Assembly: GCA_002381695.1 (NCBI GenBank)
Contig: DFXM01000012.1
Coordinates: 65,362 to 127,074 of the forward strand
From: Clostridium sp. UBA4108
Lineage (GTDB): Bacteria > Bacillota > Clostridia > Clostridiales > Clostridiaceae
DNA: 61,713 bases
Direction of reading: 5' to 3'
Shown: positions 1 to 9,397 of the stretch, piece after piece
Position numbering within the stretch: position 1 is the first letter of the stretch
Layout: every line of letters begins with the position of its first letter
The notes under the pieces: model-generated
The model's input: the letters and a program-made list of their open reading frames with translations, nothing else
Database searches by the model: none
What the model was told of the DNA's origin: nothing
Translations under genes and position numbers: made by a program

Positions 1-189
1 TACTTGAATAGAACCTTAGTAAATCAAGTTTTCGAAACGGTTTGTGAATAATAATATATAGTTCGTTATCAACACTATATTAAAACAAAGTCTATTTTGA
101 AAATTCCTTTAAAGAATCATAAGAGTTAAGATTTTTTCTGCCTGTCCATAAGATGCTTCACTTAAAATTGGATGAAAGAAGGAATTTTT

Positions 190-2169
190 ATGTTTGAATT
201 ATCGTTAAATAGTGTAAAGAAATATATGGATGCAACTCTTGTTCTTAAAAATATAACCTTTCAAGTTTATTCAGGAGAGAAGGTTGGTATAGTAGGTGCA
301 AATGGCAGTGGAAAGAGTACTATTCTTAAATTAATAGCGGGAATAGAACCAATGAATTATTGCATTGGTTACCCAGGTGCCACAAGTCCAGGATATGATG
401 AAGGATTTATTTGCACTCCAAGAGGAGCTACTAAGGCTTACCTTGAACAAATACCGGAGTATCCTGACAGCGTAAAGGTTATTGATGTTTTAAATTTAGC
501 TTTTGCGGAAATTCATGGTATAGAAAATGAAATGCGTAAATTAGAAGATAAAATGAAAGCTTTAGAAGATATTGCCTTGGAAAAAGCCTTGAAGCAGTAC
601 AGTGATTTGGTTCAATTATATGAAGTTAAGGGAGGATATGATATAGAAGAAAAATTAGGTAAGGTTTGCACGGGGCTAAAATTTGATGAAGGCTTTTTAA
701 ATAAAGATTTTAGTTTATTAAGCGGTGGGGAAAAAACCACAGTAGTCCTTGGGAAACTTTTGATTGATAATCCGGATATATTACTACTGGATGAACCTAC
801 AAATCATCTGGATATGGATTCAATTGAATGGCTTGAAAATTATCTTAAAGCTTATAAAGGAATTGTAATTATTGTATCTCATGATAGATATTTTCTAGAT
901 AATGTAGTAACAAAAATTGTAGAAATAGAGGATATGGAAAGTGAGATTTATAAAGGAAATTACTCTGATTTCGCGAAGCAAAAAGAAGAGAATATGCTTG
1001 AACAATTTCATCAATATAAGGAACAACAAAAGCAGATTAAGACTATAGAGAAGACCATAAAGGAGTTAAGGGACTGGGCAAACAGGGTAGATAATAATAA
1101 ATTTTTTAAAAGAGCTGCCAGCCTACAAAAAAAACTTGATAAAATGAAAAGTGGTGACACTGAAAGCAATAAGTATTATAGAACCAGAGGGCAATATGTA
1201 AGAACTGAAAAACCGAAGTTTGAAAGAGAGAATATGAAGTTTAACTTTAAAGAAACTGAAAGATCTGGTAATGAGACAATTAAGGCTGAAGGACTTTCTA
1301 AATCCTTTGAAGATAAGGTTATTTTAAAAGATGCAGATTTATTGATTAATTTCGGTGAAAGAGCGGCTCTAATCGGTCCAAATGGCAGCGGGAAAACCAC
1401 CTTCTTAAAACTCCTCTTAGGTGAAGAGCAGCCCGATGATGGTGTAGTGGAGTTGGGTGCAAATGTGATGGCGGCATATTTGCCACAGAAAATTACTTTT
1501 AAAAATGAGGAGCTCACTGTGCTGGAGTGCTTTAGGGAAGATGTTTCTATATTGGAAGGAAAAGCAAGAGAATACCTGTCGAAATTCATGTTTTATGGTA
1601 ACAGTGTGTTCAAAAAAGTAAAGCATTTGTCAGGAGGAGAGAAGATAAGGTTAAAGCTTGGTAAACTGTTATATGAAGATATAAACTTATTGATACTGGA
1701 TGAGCCTACTAATCATCTTGATATTGATTCCATAGAAACCTTTGAGGAAGCTCTGGAGGAGTTTAGTGGAACTATATTCTTCATCTCTCACGACAGATAT
1801 TTTATAAATAAAATTAGTGAAAGAGTCATTGCTGTTGAGAACAATGCCTTCAAAAGTTATCCTGGTAATTATGATTATTATAAAAGCGTAAAAGATGAGT
1901 TCAGTCTACAGGCCCCTAAAAATCCAGTAGTAAAGACTGAAAAAGTTAAGAAACCAAGGAATATTGATGAAAGTAAAAAGGTGGAAGCAGAAAAGGCTAA
2001 AGTTGAAGCAGTGATTGAAAGTCTTGAAAATGAAATAAGAGACATTGATTTAGCTATGGCTGCCGAGGGATTAGCTTATGAGGAGCTTAATAAGCTGTAT
2101 TGCAGGAAAGAGGAATTAAGTAAAGAGCTGTACGCAGTTATGGAATTATGGTTAAGTTTCAATAATTAA
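190..2169 (+). CDS. ABC-F family ATPase (ribosome-protection type)
   Basis: Soluble tandem-ATPase protein of the ABC-F class, which bind the ribosomal E site and may relieve stalling or displace antibiotics. Two full nucleotide-binding domains are visible: Walker A GANGSGKST near residue 36, signature LSGGEKTT near 177, Walker B/H-loop region LLLDEPTNHLD near 198; then GPNGSGKTT near 396, LSGGEKIR near 480 and LILDEPTNHLD near 500. A charged helical linker sits between them, there are no membrane segments, and residues 577-659 form a lysine/glutamate-rich coiled-coil tail. An extra segment of about 30 residues (around 57-87) lies between the first Walker A and the Q-loop. The ATG at 190 is preferred over the one at 172 because GAAGGA sits just before it. 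Whether it gives resistance or is a housekeeping member cannot be decided by eye. Confidence 0.9.
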   Translation: MFELSLNSVKKYMDATLVLKNITFQVYSGEKVGIVGANGSGKSTILKLIAGIEPMNYCIGYPGATSPGYDEGFICTPRGATKAYLEQIPEYPDSVKVIDVLNLAFAEIHGIENEMRKLEDKMKALEDIALEKALKQYSDLVQLYEVKGGYDIEEKLGKVCTGLKFDEGFLNKDFSLLSGGEKTTVVLGKLLIDNPDILLLDEPTNHLDMDSIEWLENYLKAYKGIVIIVSHDRYFLDNVVTKIVEIEDMESEIYKGNYSDFAKQKEENMLEQFHQYKEQQKQIKTIEKTIKELRDWANRVDNNKFFKRAASLQKKLDKMKSGDTESNKYYRTRGQYVRTEKPKFERENMKFNFKETERSGNETIKAEGLSKSFEDKVILKDADLLINFGERAALIGPNGSGKTTFLKLLLGEEQPDDGVVELGANVMAAYLPQKITFKNEELTVLECFREDVSILEGKAREYLSKFMFYGNSVFKKVKHLSGGEKIRLKLGKLLYEDINLLILDEPTNHLDIDSIETFEEALEEFSGTIFFISHDRYFINKISERVIAVENNAFKSYPGNYDYYKSVKDEFSLQAPKNPVVKTEKVKKPRNIDESKKVEAEKAKVEAVIESLENEIRDIDLAMAAEGLAYEELNKLYCRKEELSKELYAVMELWLSFNN

Positions 2170-2352
2170 TACTGGTGTGCAGGGATTGGCAAATTATTTT
2201 TTTATAAGGTTTTGTTTCATTTTTATTATTTTCCAATGACGCTTTAGTGAGCATCTTAAGGTGCAGTTAATAATGCATTAAAGCAAATATCTCATAATAT
2301 AATTAAAGTATGCATTCAGAGATGGATTTATCTAAGTTTGGAGGATAGTAGT

Positions 2353-3456
2353 ATGAAAAAAACAATTTACAATGCTTTGTCTAATATGATATTACGTGGT
2401 GGAAATGCAGTCAATGTCAAAGTAAATTCAGTCACATCAATGGAATTTCCCTACGAAATTGAAGTTATTGCTGAAAATTTATATGTACCGTGGGCCATAG
2501 ATATAAGCGATGAAGGTAAACTATATTTTACGGAGCGGTCTGGAGTAATTAGAATGATTGAAAATGGTAGACTTAATCCACAGCCACTGATTACATTTGG
2601 CAGACCCTTTATAAGTCGGGGGGAAGGCGGTTTGATGGGCATTGCGCTAGACCCAAATTATTCTCAAAACCATTATATATATGTTATTCATTCATATGCA
2701 GAAGGCAATCAAATCTATAATCGTGTCCTCAGATTGGTTGAACAGAATAATAAGGCATCCATTGATCGGGTTCTTCTAGATAAAATCCCAGGGGGACAAA
2801 TTCACAATGGAGGAAGGATAAAGATAGGTCCCGATCAGAAATTATATATAACAACGGGAGATGCAGGGAATTCTGCATTGGCACAAGATGTTACAAGTAC
2901 AGCAGGGAAAATACTGCGGATAGAGTTAGATGGCAGTATTCCTAAAGATAATCCAATTGTTAATTCACCTGTTTATAGCTTAGGTCATCGAAATCCGCAA
3001 GGCTTAGCGTGGAATTCAAAAAATATCTTGTATGCATCAGAGCATGGACAAACAGCCCATGATGAAATAAACATTATAAAGCCAGGAGCCAATTATGGCT
3101 GGCCTCTCGTTCAAGGAGATGAAGAATCTAAGGAAGTTATGACCCAAAAACCCTTGATACACAGCGGAGAAGATACATGGGCACCCTCTGGTATTGCCTT
3201 CGTAAATCAAGGACCATGGCAAGGAAAATTACTGGTTGCTACTTTGCGTGGAGAACAATTACTTGCTATTTCTTTGAATGGAAAAGGGAATGGAGTGAAA
3301 GGTGTAGAATCATGGCTAAGGAATCAGTATGGACGTTTGCGGGAGGTTATTCAGGGGAAAGATGGATCAATTTATTTAACAACAAGTAATAGGGATGGCA
3401 GAGGTAATCCTAACATAGCTGATGATAAAATTATTCGGCTCATTCCAAAAAAGTAA
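2353..3456 (+). CDS. PQQ-dependent aldose sugar dehydrogenase family (GSDH) protein
   Basis: Six-bladed beta-propeller of the glucose/sorbosone dehydrogenase family, whose characterised members oxidise aldoses with PQQ. Family landmarks are in order: VPWAIDI near the N-terminus, GGLMGIALDPNY, HNGGRIKIGPD (containing the expected catalytic histidine), YSLGHRNPQGLAWN, SEHG and GANYGWP. The ATG at 2353 is preferred over an upstream TTG at 2338 because GGAGGA lies 7 bases before it. Most relatives are exported, but no hydrophobic signal peptide is evident here, so the protein looks cytoplasmic or its N-terminus has changed. PQQ synthesis is unusual in clostridia, so the cofactor and true substrate are uncertain. 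It is a single-gene unit, and its 3' hairpin is shared with the convergent gene. Confidence 0.8.
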   Translation: MKKTIYNALSNMILRGGNAVNVKVNSVTSMEFPYEIEVIAENLYVPWAIDISDEGKLYFTERSGVIRMIENGRLNPQPLITFGRPFISRGEGGLMGIALDPNYSQNHYIYVIHSYAEGNQIYNRVLRLVEQNNKASIDRVLLDKIPGGQIHNGGRIKIGPDQKLYITTGDAGNSALAQDVTSTAGKILRIELDGSIPKDNPIVNSPVYSLGHRNPQGLAWNSKNILYASEHGQTAHDEINIIKPGANYGWPLVQGDEESKEVMTQKPLIHSGEDTWAPSGIAFVNQGPWQGKLLVATLRGEQLLAISLNGKGNGVKGVESWLRNQYGRLREVIQGKDGSIYLTTSNRDGRGNPNIADDKIIRLIPKK

Positions 3457-3604
3457 TATTTAGAGAATACAGAACTGTGTGGGCATGCAATTAAGTAAAT
3501 TGATAGATTACAGAAGTCAGATAGTAAGAAGTGTAAAATAAAATTAAATTCGATAAACTAAATTCATGGTAATTTGATTGGAAGAAAAATATATTTGTAA
3601 ATAT

Positions 3605-3636
3605 AAAAGCCTATAAGTATAAATTATAGGCTTTTT
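3605..3636. terminator. Bidirectional hairpin terminator
   Basis: AAAGCCTATAA and TTATAGGCTTT form an 11-bp stem with a short loop, with A-rich and T-rich flanks on opposite sides. It lies between the convergent sugar dehydrogenase gene and the small secreted protein gene, and overlaps the stop codon of the latter. Confidence 0.7.
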
Positions 3637-4015
3637 CATAACTTGTAAGTTGTGCTCTTTCTACTATTTTAGTAACTTCTACTTTATTATTATTATTTAC
3701 AACAAGAGTTACAATATTACTTCCAAAAGGTGCAATATGATTACCTGTATAAGTTTTAACAAAAACCTCAACTTCAAATTTATTGTCTGGCAGATGCTTT
3801 ACAGATACAATAGTACTACTATCGTAATCAATTGTAGATGGAGTTATATTTTTCTCTTTAAAAGCATTAAGGATATAAGGGGAAAGAAAATTTAAAAGTA
3901 AATTACTCTCGGGTGTTTTACCAGGTTGCGTAGTTAGAGCAAAAACTGATGTAGAGTGCATTAAACATAAAAATAATACTAATATTGAAAATAGTTTAAT
4001 CATTTTTTTAGACAT
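3611..4015 (-). CDS. Small secreted DUF3888-like protein
   Basis: A 134-residue protein with a clear N-terminal signal sequence: basic MSKKM, a hydrophobic core of about 16 residues, and a likely cleavage region around SVFA. The mature part carries the pattern LLNFLSPYILNAF, then FEVEVFVKTYTGNHIAPFG, which resembles DUF3888 proteins of Bacillus and Clostridium. Members are exported and have no known biochemical activity. It is transcribed alone, towards the sugar dehydrogenase gene. A good minus-strand ribosome site (GAGGTGA) lies just before the ATG. The family call is from remembered pattern only. Confidence 0.7.
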   Translation of the reverse strand: MSKKMIKLFSILVLFLCLMHSTSVFALTTQPGKTPESNLLLNFLSPYILNAFKEKNITPSTIDYDSSTIVSVKHLPDNKFEVEVFVKTYTGNHIAPFGSNIVTLVVNNNNKVEVTKIVERAQLTSYEKAYNLYL

Positions 4016-4154
4016 TGTATCACCTCAAATATATGTTTTGTAATAAAAGAAAAATTATTCGTTATAGATTTATGTTATGAATAAAGAAATAGAAAATTTG
4101 AAAAAATGGAGAACAAGTGCAATAAAATTTAATGTCTAATTCTAAGACAGTATT

Positions 4155-5069
4155 TTAAGATACTATTTTTTTATCTAAAAAATTTGTTCCAATTATCCCA
4201 AGAACAATCATTGCTGCTCCAATAATATGAAAGTACTCTAGTTTCTCTTTTAGAAATATTACACCGGCTATCATAGTTATTAAGGTAGAGAGATTGCCAA
4301 ATACGCTCATCTTAGAGGCCTCTATTTTAGACAGTGCATAGTTTAGTAGTAGCGATGTGATAAGTGAGGATAATACACCTAGATAAACAATTGAAACTAG
4401 AAATAATGGATTGGTAAAAGGTTTAAAGTAAAGGTTAAGGGTTCCATTTAAGCTATGATTAACAATGGAGATAATATTAAAAAATAAAAAACCTATAGCA
4501 TTTACAATGTAAGTTAAGCAGATGGGTTTATATTTTCCTGTCATTTTTCTCGCTAGTACATTATTACCAGCAGAAGAAAGTGCAGATAAAAGAATTAATA
4601 ATATGCCCATAAAAACATTGGTTTTCAGATCTAAACCCTTCATAAAAAACATGTAAACCACTCCAGCTACGGATAAAAATAAGGATGTTTTTTGCAACAT
4701 ACTAGGATGTTCTTTTAAAAAAACTATTGAAAGTATCAATGTAAAAATAGGGACTGTTGCTTGAATGATTCCTGCTTCAGAAGAAGAAATATAAACTAGT
4801 CCAAAAACCTGGAAAGCAAAAAACATAATTGGATAAAACATGGAAAGTGGAAGGATACGAATTATATCCTTTTTATTTATATCTAATTTTATCCAGCCTA
4901 ATAAAACAGGTATGGAGGCAAAAATAAAGGAAATTGTAAACCTATGAGCAAGTGTATCAAGAGGTGAGGCTACAGTTAGGGTTAATTTTGTGAATAAAAA
5001 TGAGAGGCCTGTGATGAAGGCATATAGTATAGCAGCAAAATAAACCTTTTTTTTATCTGAAAATTTCAT
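4155..5069 (-). CDS. EamA/DMT superfamily transporter
   Basis: A 304-residue integral membrane protein with about ten hydrophobic helices arranged as two EamA repeats, the standard layout of drug/metabolite transporters. Landmarks include FLFTKLTLT in the first helix, AGIIQATVPIFTLILSIVFLKE at the end of repeat one and the equivalent region ending IAGVIFLKEKLEYFHIIGAAMIVLGI in repeat two. Such carriers often export amino acids or related metabolites, but the substrate cannot be read. AGGAGGAATG lies before the start codon. It is transcribed divergently from a MocR-type regulator, an arrangement in which the regulator usually controls the transporter. Confidence 0.88.
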   Translation of the reverse strand: MKFSDKKKVYFAAILYAFITGLSFLFTKLTLTVASPLDTLAHRFTISFIFASIPVLLGWIKLDINKKDIIRILPLSMFYPIMFFAFQVFGLVYISSSEAGIIQATVPIFTLILSIVFLKEHPSMLQKTSLFLSVAGVVYMFFMKGLDLKTNVFMGILLILLSALSSAGNNVLARKMTGKYKPICLTYIVNAIGFLFFNIISIVNHSLNGTLNLYFKPFTNPLFLVSIVYLGVLSSLITSLLLNYALSKIEASKMSVFGNLSTLITMIAGVIFLKEKLEYFHIIGAAMIVLGIIGTNFLDKKIVS

Positions 5070-5172
5070 TTAGACATTCCTCCTTAGAAATATAGAGATT
5101 TATAAATTTATCGTTAGGTATACTTATATATTAGTGGATTAGCATATATGATACAATATGAATAAAACCTAT

Positions 5173-5186
5173 CTATACCGGTACAG
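5173..5186. promoter_or_regulatory. Candidate MocR operator
   Basis: The palindrome-like CTATACCGGTACAG with core TACCGGTA lies in the 140-bp divergent interval between the EamA gene and the MocR gene, just upstream of the regulator's ribosome site AAGGAG. Position and symmetry suggest a regulator-binding site. No matching second copy was identified. Confidence 0.35.
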
Positions 5187-5210
5187 ATTTTAATAAGGAG
5201 ACAGGAATGT

Positions 5211-6572
5211 ATGTATAAATATTTAGAGATATTAAACCATATGGAGAATTTAATTCAAGATGAAAAGTATAAAGAGGGGAGTAAGCTTCCTTCTATTCGT
5301 GTTTTTGCTGAGGATTATAATTGTAATAAAAGCACCATCATAAGAGCCTTGGAGGAATTAGAAAAACAACATATGGTTTATTCTATACCTAAAAGCGGAT
5401 ATTATGTTGTGAAGAGGAAAAATAGACCCAATAGGGATAAGGACTTGTTATTGGATTTCGCCTCTTCAGCACCTGATCCAGAGATATTTCCATATTTAGA
5501 TTTTCAGCATTGCATTAATGAAGCAATTGATATATATAAAAATGATTTATTTATATATGGAACTCCCAAAGGCCTATGTTCTTTAATTAATGTAGTACAA
5601 AAACAATTGACTAATTATCAAGTTTTTACAAGTAAAGATAATATTTTTATCACCTCTGGAGTTCAACAGGCATTGGCTATATTGACCACAATACCTTTTC
5701 CAAATGGAAAGGAAACAGTTTTGATAGAGCAACCTAGTTACCATTTATTTATAGAGTATTTAAAAACTCATAAAGTTCCTGTTATAGGCATTAAAAGAAC
5801 TAGTGAAGGCATTGACTTAACTGAATTAGAGAGATTATTTAAAACAGAAAATATCAAATTTTTTTATACCATGCCAAGATTTCATAATCCTTTAGGCACA
5901 TCTTATTCTCAAAAAGAAAAAAAGGCTATTGTAAAGCTGGCACAAAAATATGACGTGTTTATTGTGGAAGATGATTATTTAGCTGATTTGGAACAGGATT
6001 CAAAGGCAGATCCCATCTATGCCTATGATAACTTTTCACAGGTTATTTATTTAAAGAGTTATTCAAAAATTATATTTCCAGGCTTACGAATAGGTATTGC
6101 TGTTATTCCGAGCCCTATTATTGAAAGCTTTAGTAAATACAAAAGACTTATGGACGTAGATAGCTCTATGCTTTCTCAAGCAGCATTAGAAATCTATATT
6201 AAAAGTGGCATGTTTCAGCGCCATAAGGAAAAGATTAAATCTTCTTATTCTTTAAGAGCTAAATATTTAAATTACTCATTAGAAAAACAACTTAAAAGTT
6301 GTAGTGATATTTTTCAATATAAAGCTATTAAAAATCCATGCGTTCATACATATATAACACTGGATAATAGAATATCCAGTGAGAAGCTTATAAAGAGATT
6401 AAAAAAGAAATCTATTATAGTAGCAGCAGAAGAGGGACATTATTTGGACTTCTTTCCAAAGGAAACACTGCTTAAATTAAATGTATCAAATGTGAGAGAA
6501 GATTATATCGATAAGGGAATTTCAGATATAATTCAAGATATTAGATATATGAAAGAGAAGATTATGGATTAG
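5211..6572 (+). CDS. MocR-family transcriptional regulator (GntR HTH plus aminotransferase-like domain)
   Basis: A 453-residue fusion of an N-terminal GntR winged helix (about residues 1-70; SIRVFAEDYNCNKSTIIRALEELE) with a fold-type I aminotransferase domain. The expected PLP lysine is in the segment YLKSYSKIIFPGLRIG, and upstream landmarks such as ITSGVQQAL and YTMPRFHNPLGTSYS are intact. MocR proteins bind PLP or PLP-amine adducts as effectors and often control vitamin B6, GABA or amino-acid export genes. The ATG at 5211 follows AAGGAG; an ATG four bases earlier runs straight into a stop. It is divergent from the EamA transporter, its likely target. Closest known types would be PdxR/GabR-like, but the effector is unknown. 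Confidence 0.9.
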   Translation: MYKYLEILNHMENLIQDEKYKEGSKLPSIRVFAEDYNCNKSTIIRALEELEKQHMVYSIPKSGYYVVKRKNRPNRDKDLLLDFASSAPDPEIFPYLDFQHCINEAIDIYKNDLFIYGTPKGLCSLINVVQKQLTNYQVFTSKDNIFITSGVQQALAILTTIPFPNGKETVLIEQPSYHLFIEYLKTHKVPVIGIKRTSEGIDLTELERLFKTENIKFFYTMPRFHNPLGTSYSQKEKKAIVKLAQKYDVFIVEDDYLADLEQDSKADPIYAYDNFSQVIYLKSYSKIIFPGLRIGIAVIPSPIIESFSKYKRLMDVDSSMLSQAALEIYIKSGMFQRHKEKIKSSYSLRAKYLNYSLEKQLKSCSDIFQYKAIKNPCVHTYITLDNRISSEKLIKRLKKKSIIVAAEEGHYLDFFPKETLLKLNVSNVREDYIDKGISDIIQDIRYMKEKIMD

Positions 6573-6630
6573 AGGCCTTCAATAGGGCATTTTCGTCCTT
6601 AAGACGTTCATAAAAATTTAAGTGTGTTGT

Positions 6631-6680
6631 ATCCTAAAATACTAAGAACTCTAGAAATAGGGTTCTTTTTTTAGGATTTC
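6631..6680 (+). terminator. Hairpin after the MocR gene
   Basis: ATCCTAAAA pairs with TTTTAGGAT, enclosing a second stem of AGAAC with GTTCT, followed by TCTTTTTT. It lies 60 bases after the MocR gene and about 200 bases before allC. The other ~190 bases up to allC are very AT-rich and hold no recognised gene. Confidence 0.6.
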
Positions 6681-6875
6681 TTTTTTGTAGAACATAGCCA
6701 AATTATTTTATTTTAAATAAAAAACTTACTTAATATTCATATAATTGCTCAAATTATGCATTTCAGAATGTTCAAAATAAACAAAAAACTAAAAGAAACT
6801 TGTCTACTGTAGATATTGTTTTCTTATTTTCAAAAACGTAAGATAATATCAAGATAGGTAAAGGGGGACAAGGTG

Positions 6876-8102
6876 ATGAGTAAATTTTTGAAAGAAATTG
6901 AGGATATCATAAGTTGGATTTCTTCTTTTGGATTAGACGAATCAGGTGGAACTAGCAGACTGTTATATTCAGAAAGTTGGTTAGAAGTACAAAAAGGGTT
7001 AGAGAAAAAATTTGAAGAATTAGGCATGGAAGTAAGATTTGATGAAATCGGTAACTTGTATGGAAAGGTTATCGGAACAGACAATGGAAATGAAACAATT
7101 GCAACAGGCTCACATGTTGATACCGTTGTAAACGGTGGCAAACTAGATGGCCAATTGGGAATTGTAGGTGGATATTTAGCAGTAAAACAGTTATTAGAGA
7201 CATATGGCAAGCCTAAGAAAAACATAGAAGTAATATCCTTAGCAGAGGAAGAAGGAAGCAGATTCCCATATGTTTTCTGGGGAAGTAAGAATATTTTTGG
7301 AATAGCTGATAAAAGAGATGTAGAAAATATTGAAGATATGAATGGAATTAAATTTGTGGATGCCATGCATCAATGTGGATTTGACTTTAAAAAAGATAAT
7401 GAATGTTCTATTCCAGATGTAAAAGCCTTTGTAGAGCTTCATATTGAGCAGGGAAACACATTGGAGATGGAAGAAAAATCTGTGGGTATTATTTCCAGTA
7501 TTGTGGGGCAGAAGAGATATAATATCACCTTAAAAGGAGAGGCTAACCATGCTGGCACAACATTGATGAAATATAGAAGAGATGTTATGCAAGTTTTCGC
7601 AAAAATTGTAACAGAATCTATTGAAAAAGCAAAAGCAGCGGGAGATCCATTAGTCTTAACTTTTGGCAAGGTTTTAGTGAAACCGAATACAGTAAACGTT
7701 GTTCCAGGTGAAGCACTGTTTACAATGGATTGTAGACATACAGATAAAGAGTTTCTACATAGCTTTACAAAAGGAATAGAAGAAGATATGAAACGTATTG
7801 CAAAAGAAGCTAATGTAGACATAGAAATTGACAATTGGATGGATGAAGATCCAGTTCCTATGGATAGCAACATTATAAATGTAATTGAGAATGTATGTAA
7901 GAGTGAAAATATAAATTATAAAATTATGCATAGTGGTGCAGGACATGATTCTCAGATAATTGCACCTAGAATTCCAACAGGTATGATATTTGTACCTAGT
8001 ATAAGGGGAATAAGTCATAACCCAGCTGAAAATACCAAGGTAGAAGATATAAGTAAAGGTATTCAAACTTTAAAGGCAACTTTATACCAATTAGCATATT
8101 AA
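6876..8102 (+). CDS. allC: Allantoate amidohydrolase / Zn-dependent ureide amidase
   Basis: First enzyme of the operon. It should hydrolyse allantoate to ureidoglycine (or ureidoglycolate), ammonia and CO2 in the cytoplasm. It belongs to the M20/AllC amidase family, and about 408 residues match the usual length. Metal-site landmarks are in place: GSHVDTV near residue 80, GKLDGQLG, EEGSRF, ELHIEQG, and the C-terminal SGAGHDSQI; the dimerisation-lid motif NHAGTT is present. Either ATG 6876 or GTG 6873 could be the start; a GGGGGA ribosome site fits both. Hydantoinase/carbamoylase relatives look alike, but the following allE, allD and allFGH genes make the allantoate role the best reading. The carrier gene starts 17 bases after it. 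Confidence 0.88.
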   Translation: MSKFLKEIEDIISWISSFGLDESGGTSRLLYSESWLEVQKGLEKKFEELGMEVRFDEIGNLYGKVIGTDNGNETIATGSHVDTVVNGGKLDGQLGIVGGYLAVKQLLETYGKPKKNIEVISLAEEEGSRFPYVFWGSKNIFGIADKRDVENIEDMNGIKFVDAMHQCGFDFKKDNECSIPDVKAFVELHIEQGNTLEMEEKSVGIISSIVGQKRYNITLKGEANHAGTTLMKYRRDVMQVFAKIVTESIEKAKAAGDPLVLTFGKVLVKPNTVNVVPGEALFTMDCRHTDKEFLHSFTKGIEEDMKRIAKEANVDIEIDNWMDEDPVPMDSNIINVIENVCKSENINYKIMHSGAGHDSQIIAPRIPTGMIFVPSIRGISHNPAENTKVEDISKGIQTLKATLYQLAY

Positions 8103-8119
8103 AGTGGAGGGGATAGAAA

Positions 8120-9373
8120 ATGGGAGAAAATTCATCAAAGTCATTTCCAGAGAACTATTGGAAAACTATTGTATTTACTTTTTGTCTAGGTTGGACAATT
8201 ATTTGGATATATAGGGCAATGTTATCACCTATTTACTCAGAAATTCAGGGAACAATAGGGACGCAGACAAATGCAGCAATGGGATTGATTGCAAGCTGTT
8301 ATTTCTTTGGCTATACATCTATGCAAATTCCTTCAGGATTTTTGGTAGATAAGTTTGGTCAGAAAAAAGTATTAATACCAGGGTTTATTATATTTACTTT
8401 AGGTGCATTAAGTATTGCATTATCAAAAACTATAGGAACTATTTATATGGGTAGTGTATTCGCAGGGATTGGTTGTGGAACTTATTATGGAGCAGCTTTC
8501 TCATTAACAGCTCAGCATGTGCCGCCAAGAAAAAAGGGAATAGCAACAGCAATAGTAAATAGTGGTTCTGCTTTAGGTTTCATCATAGGTATGACTGGCT
8601 CAAGTTATATTGTAAAAACCTTGAAGATGCCATGGCAGTCAATGGTATGTATTTCAGCAGGATTAATCTTTTTTATGGTGTTATGGTTCTTCTTTATGAT
8701 AAAAAATACAAATACTATAAAAATAGACAAGCAGACACAAGTAAATACTGCTGAAGAAAAGGATTCATCAGAAAAGAAATCTTCATTATTTAGCTTAAAT
8801 ATGGTTTCTTGCTACATTCTGTATTTTTGTACATGTTATGCTTATTATTTAATTGTTACGTGGCTTCCAAAATTCTTAGAGGCTGAAAGAGGAATTACAG
8901 GAGGGTTAATTGGATTAATAGTATCTATGATTTCAGTAACTGCAGTTCCAGGAGCATTATTCTTTGCTTACTTATCAGATAAAAAGAGAGATAAAAAATC
9001 ATATATAATTATTGGACTTGAAGTTGCAGCATTTGTTTTAGTCGCAGTATCTATGATGGCACCTAATACAAGTAGTTTAGCTATAATTCTATTACTTTAT
9101 GGATTTTTAGGAAAAATGGCAGTTGACCCAGTATTGATTTCTTATGTTTCAGATAAAGCAGATAAAAAGAACCTTGCCACAACTTTAGGAACTTTTAATT
9201 TCTTTGGAATGTCATCATCAATTATTGCTCCAGCAGCCACAGGTATTATCATGGACAAAACAGGTTCTGGGGTATTAGGATTTTATATTGGAGCATTTTT
9301 GTTAATTATTGGAGTGGTATTTTTTGCGGTATTTAATGCTAAGAATTTCAAAAATGTAAAACATACAGCTTAA
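8120..9373 (+). CDS. MFS transporter, probable ureide (allantoate/allantoin) carrier
   Basis: A 417-residue major-facilitator protein with about twelve hydrophobic helices and a charged central loop (around residues 195-222). The motif A loop between helices 2 and 3 reads VDKFGQKKVLIPG. Lengths and helix spacing resemble the anion:cation symporter group, which includes the yeast allantoate permease Dal5. It sits inside the ureide operon between allC and allE, 17 bases after allC and 24 before allE, with ribosome site GGAGGGG. Uptake of allantoate or allantoin is inferred from context; the substrate cannot be read from the sequence. Confidence 0.85.
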   Translation: MGENSSKSFPENYWKTIVFTFCLGWTIIWIYRAMLSPIYSEIQGTIGTQTNAAMGLIASCYFFGYTSMQIPSGFLVDKFGQKKVLIPGFIIFTLGALSIALSKTIGTIYMGSVFAGIGCGTYYGAAFSLTAQHVPPRKKGIATAIVNSGSALGFIIGMTGSSYIVKTLKMPWQSMVCISAGLIFFMVLWFFFMIKNTNTIKIDKQTQVNTAEEKDSSEKKSSLFSLNMVSCYILYFCTCYAYYLIVTWLPKFLEAERGITGGLIGLIVSMISVTAVPGALFFAYLSDKKRDKKSYIIIGLEVAAFVLVAVSMMAPNTSSLAIILLLYGFLGKMAVDPVLISYVSDKADKKNLATTLGTFNFFGMSSSIIAPAATGIIMDKTGSGVLGFYIGAFLLIIGVVFFAVFNAKNFKNVKHTA

Positions 9374-9397
9374 TTAAAAAAACTAGGAGGAAGTATT

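Noticed and set aside
6830..7873. Long open frames on the minus strand opposite allC
   Set aside because: They have no ribosome sites, improbable composition, and lie entirely within a conserved enzyme gene; they are frame shadows.
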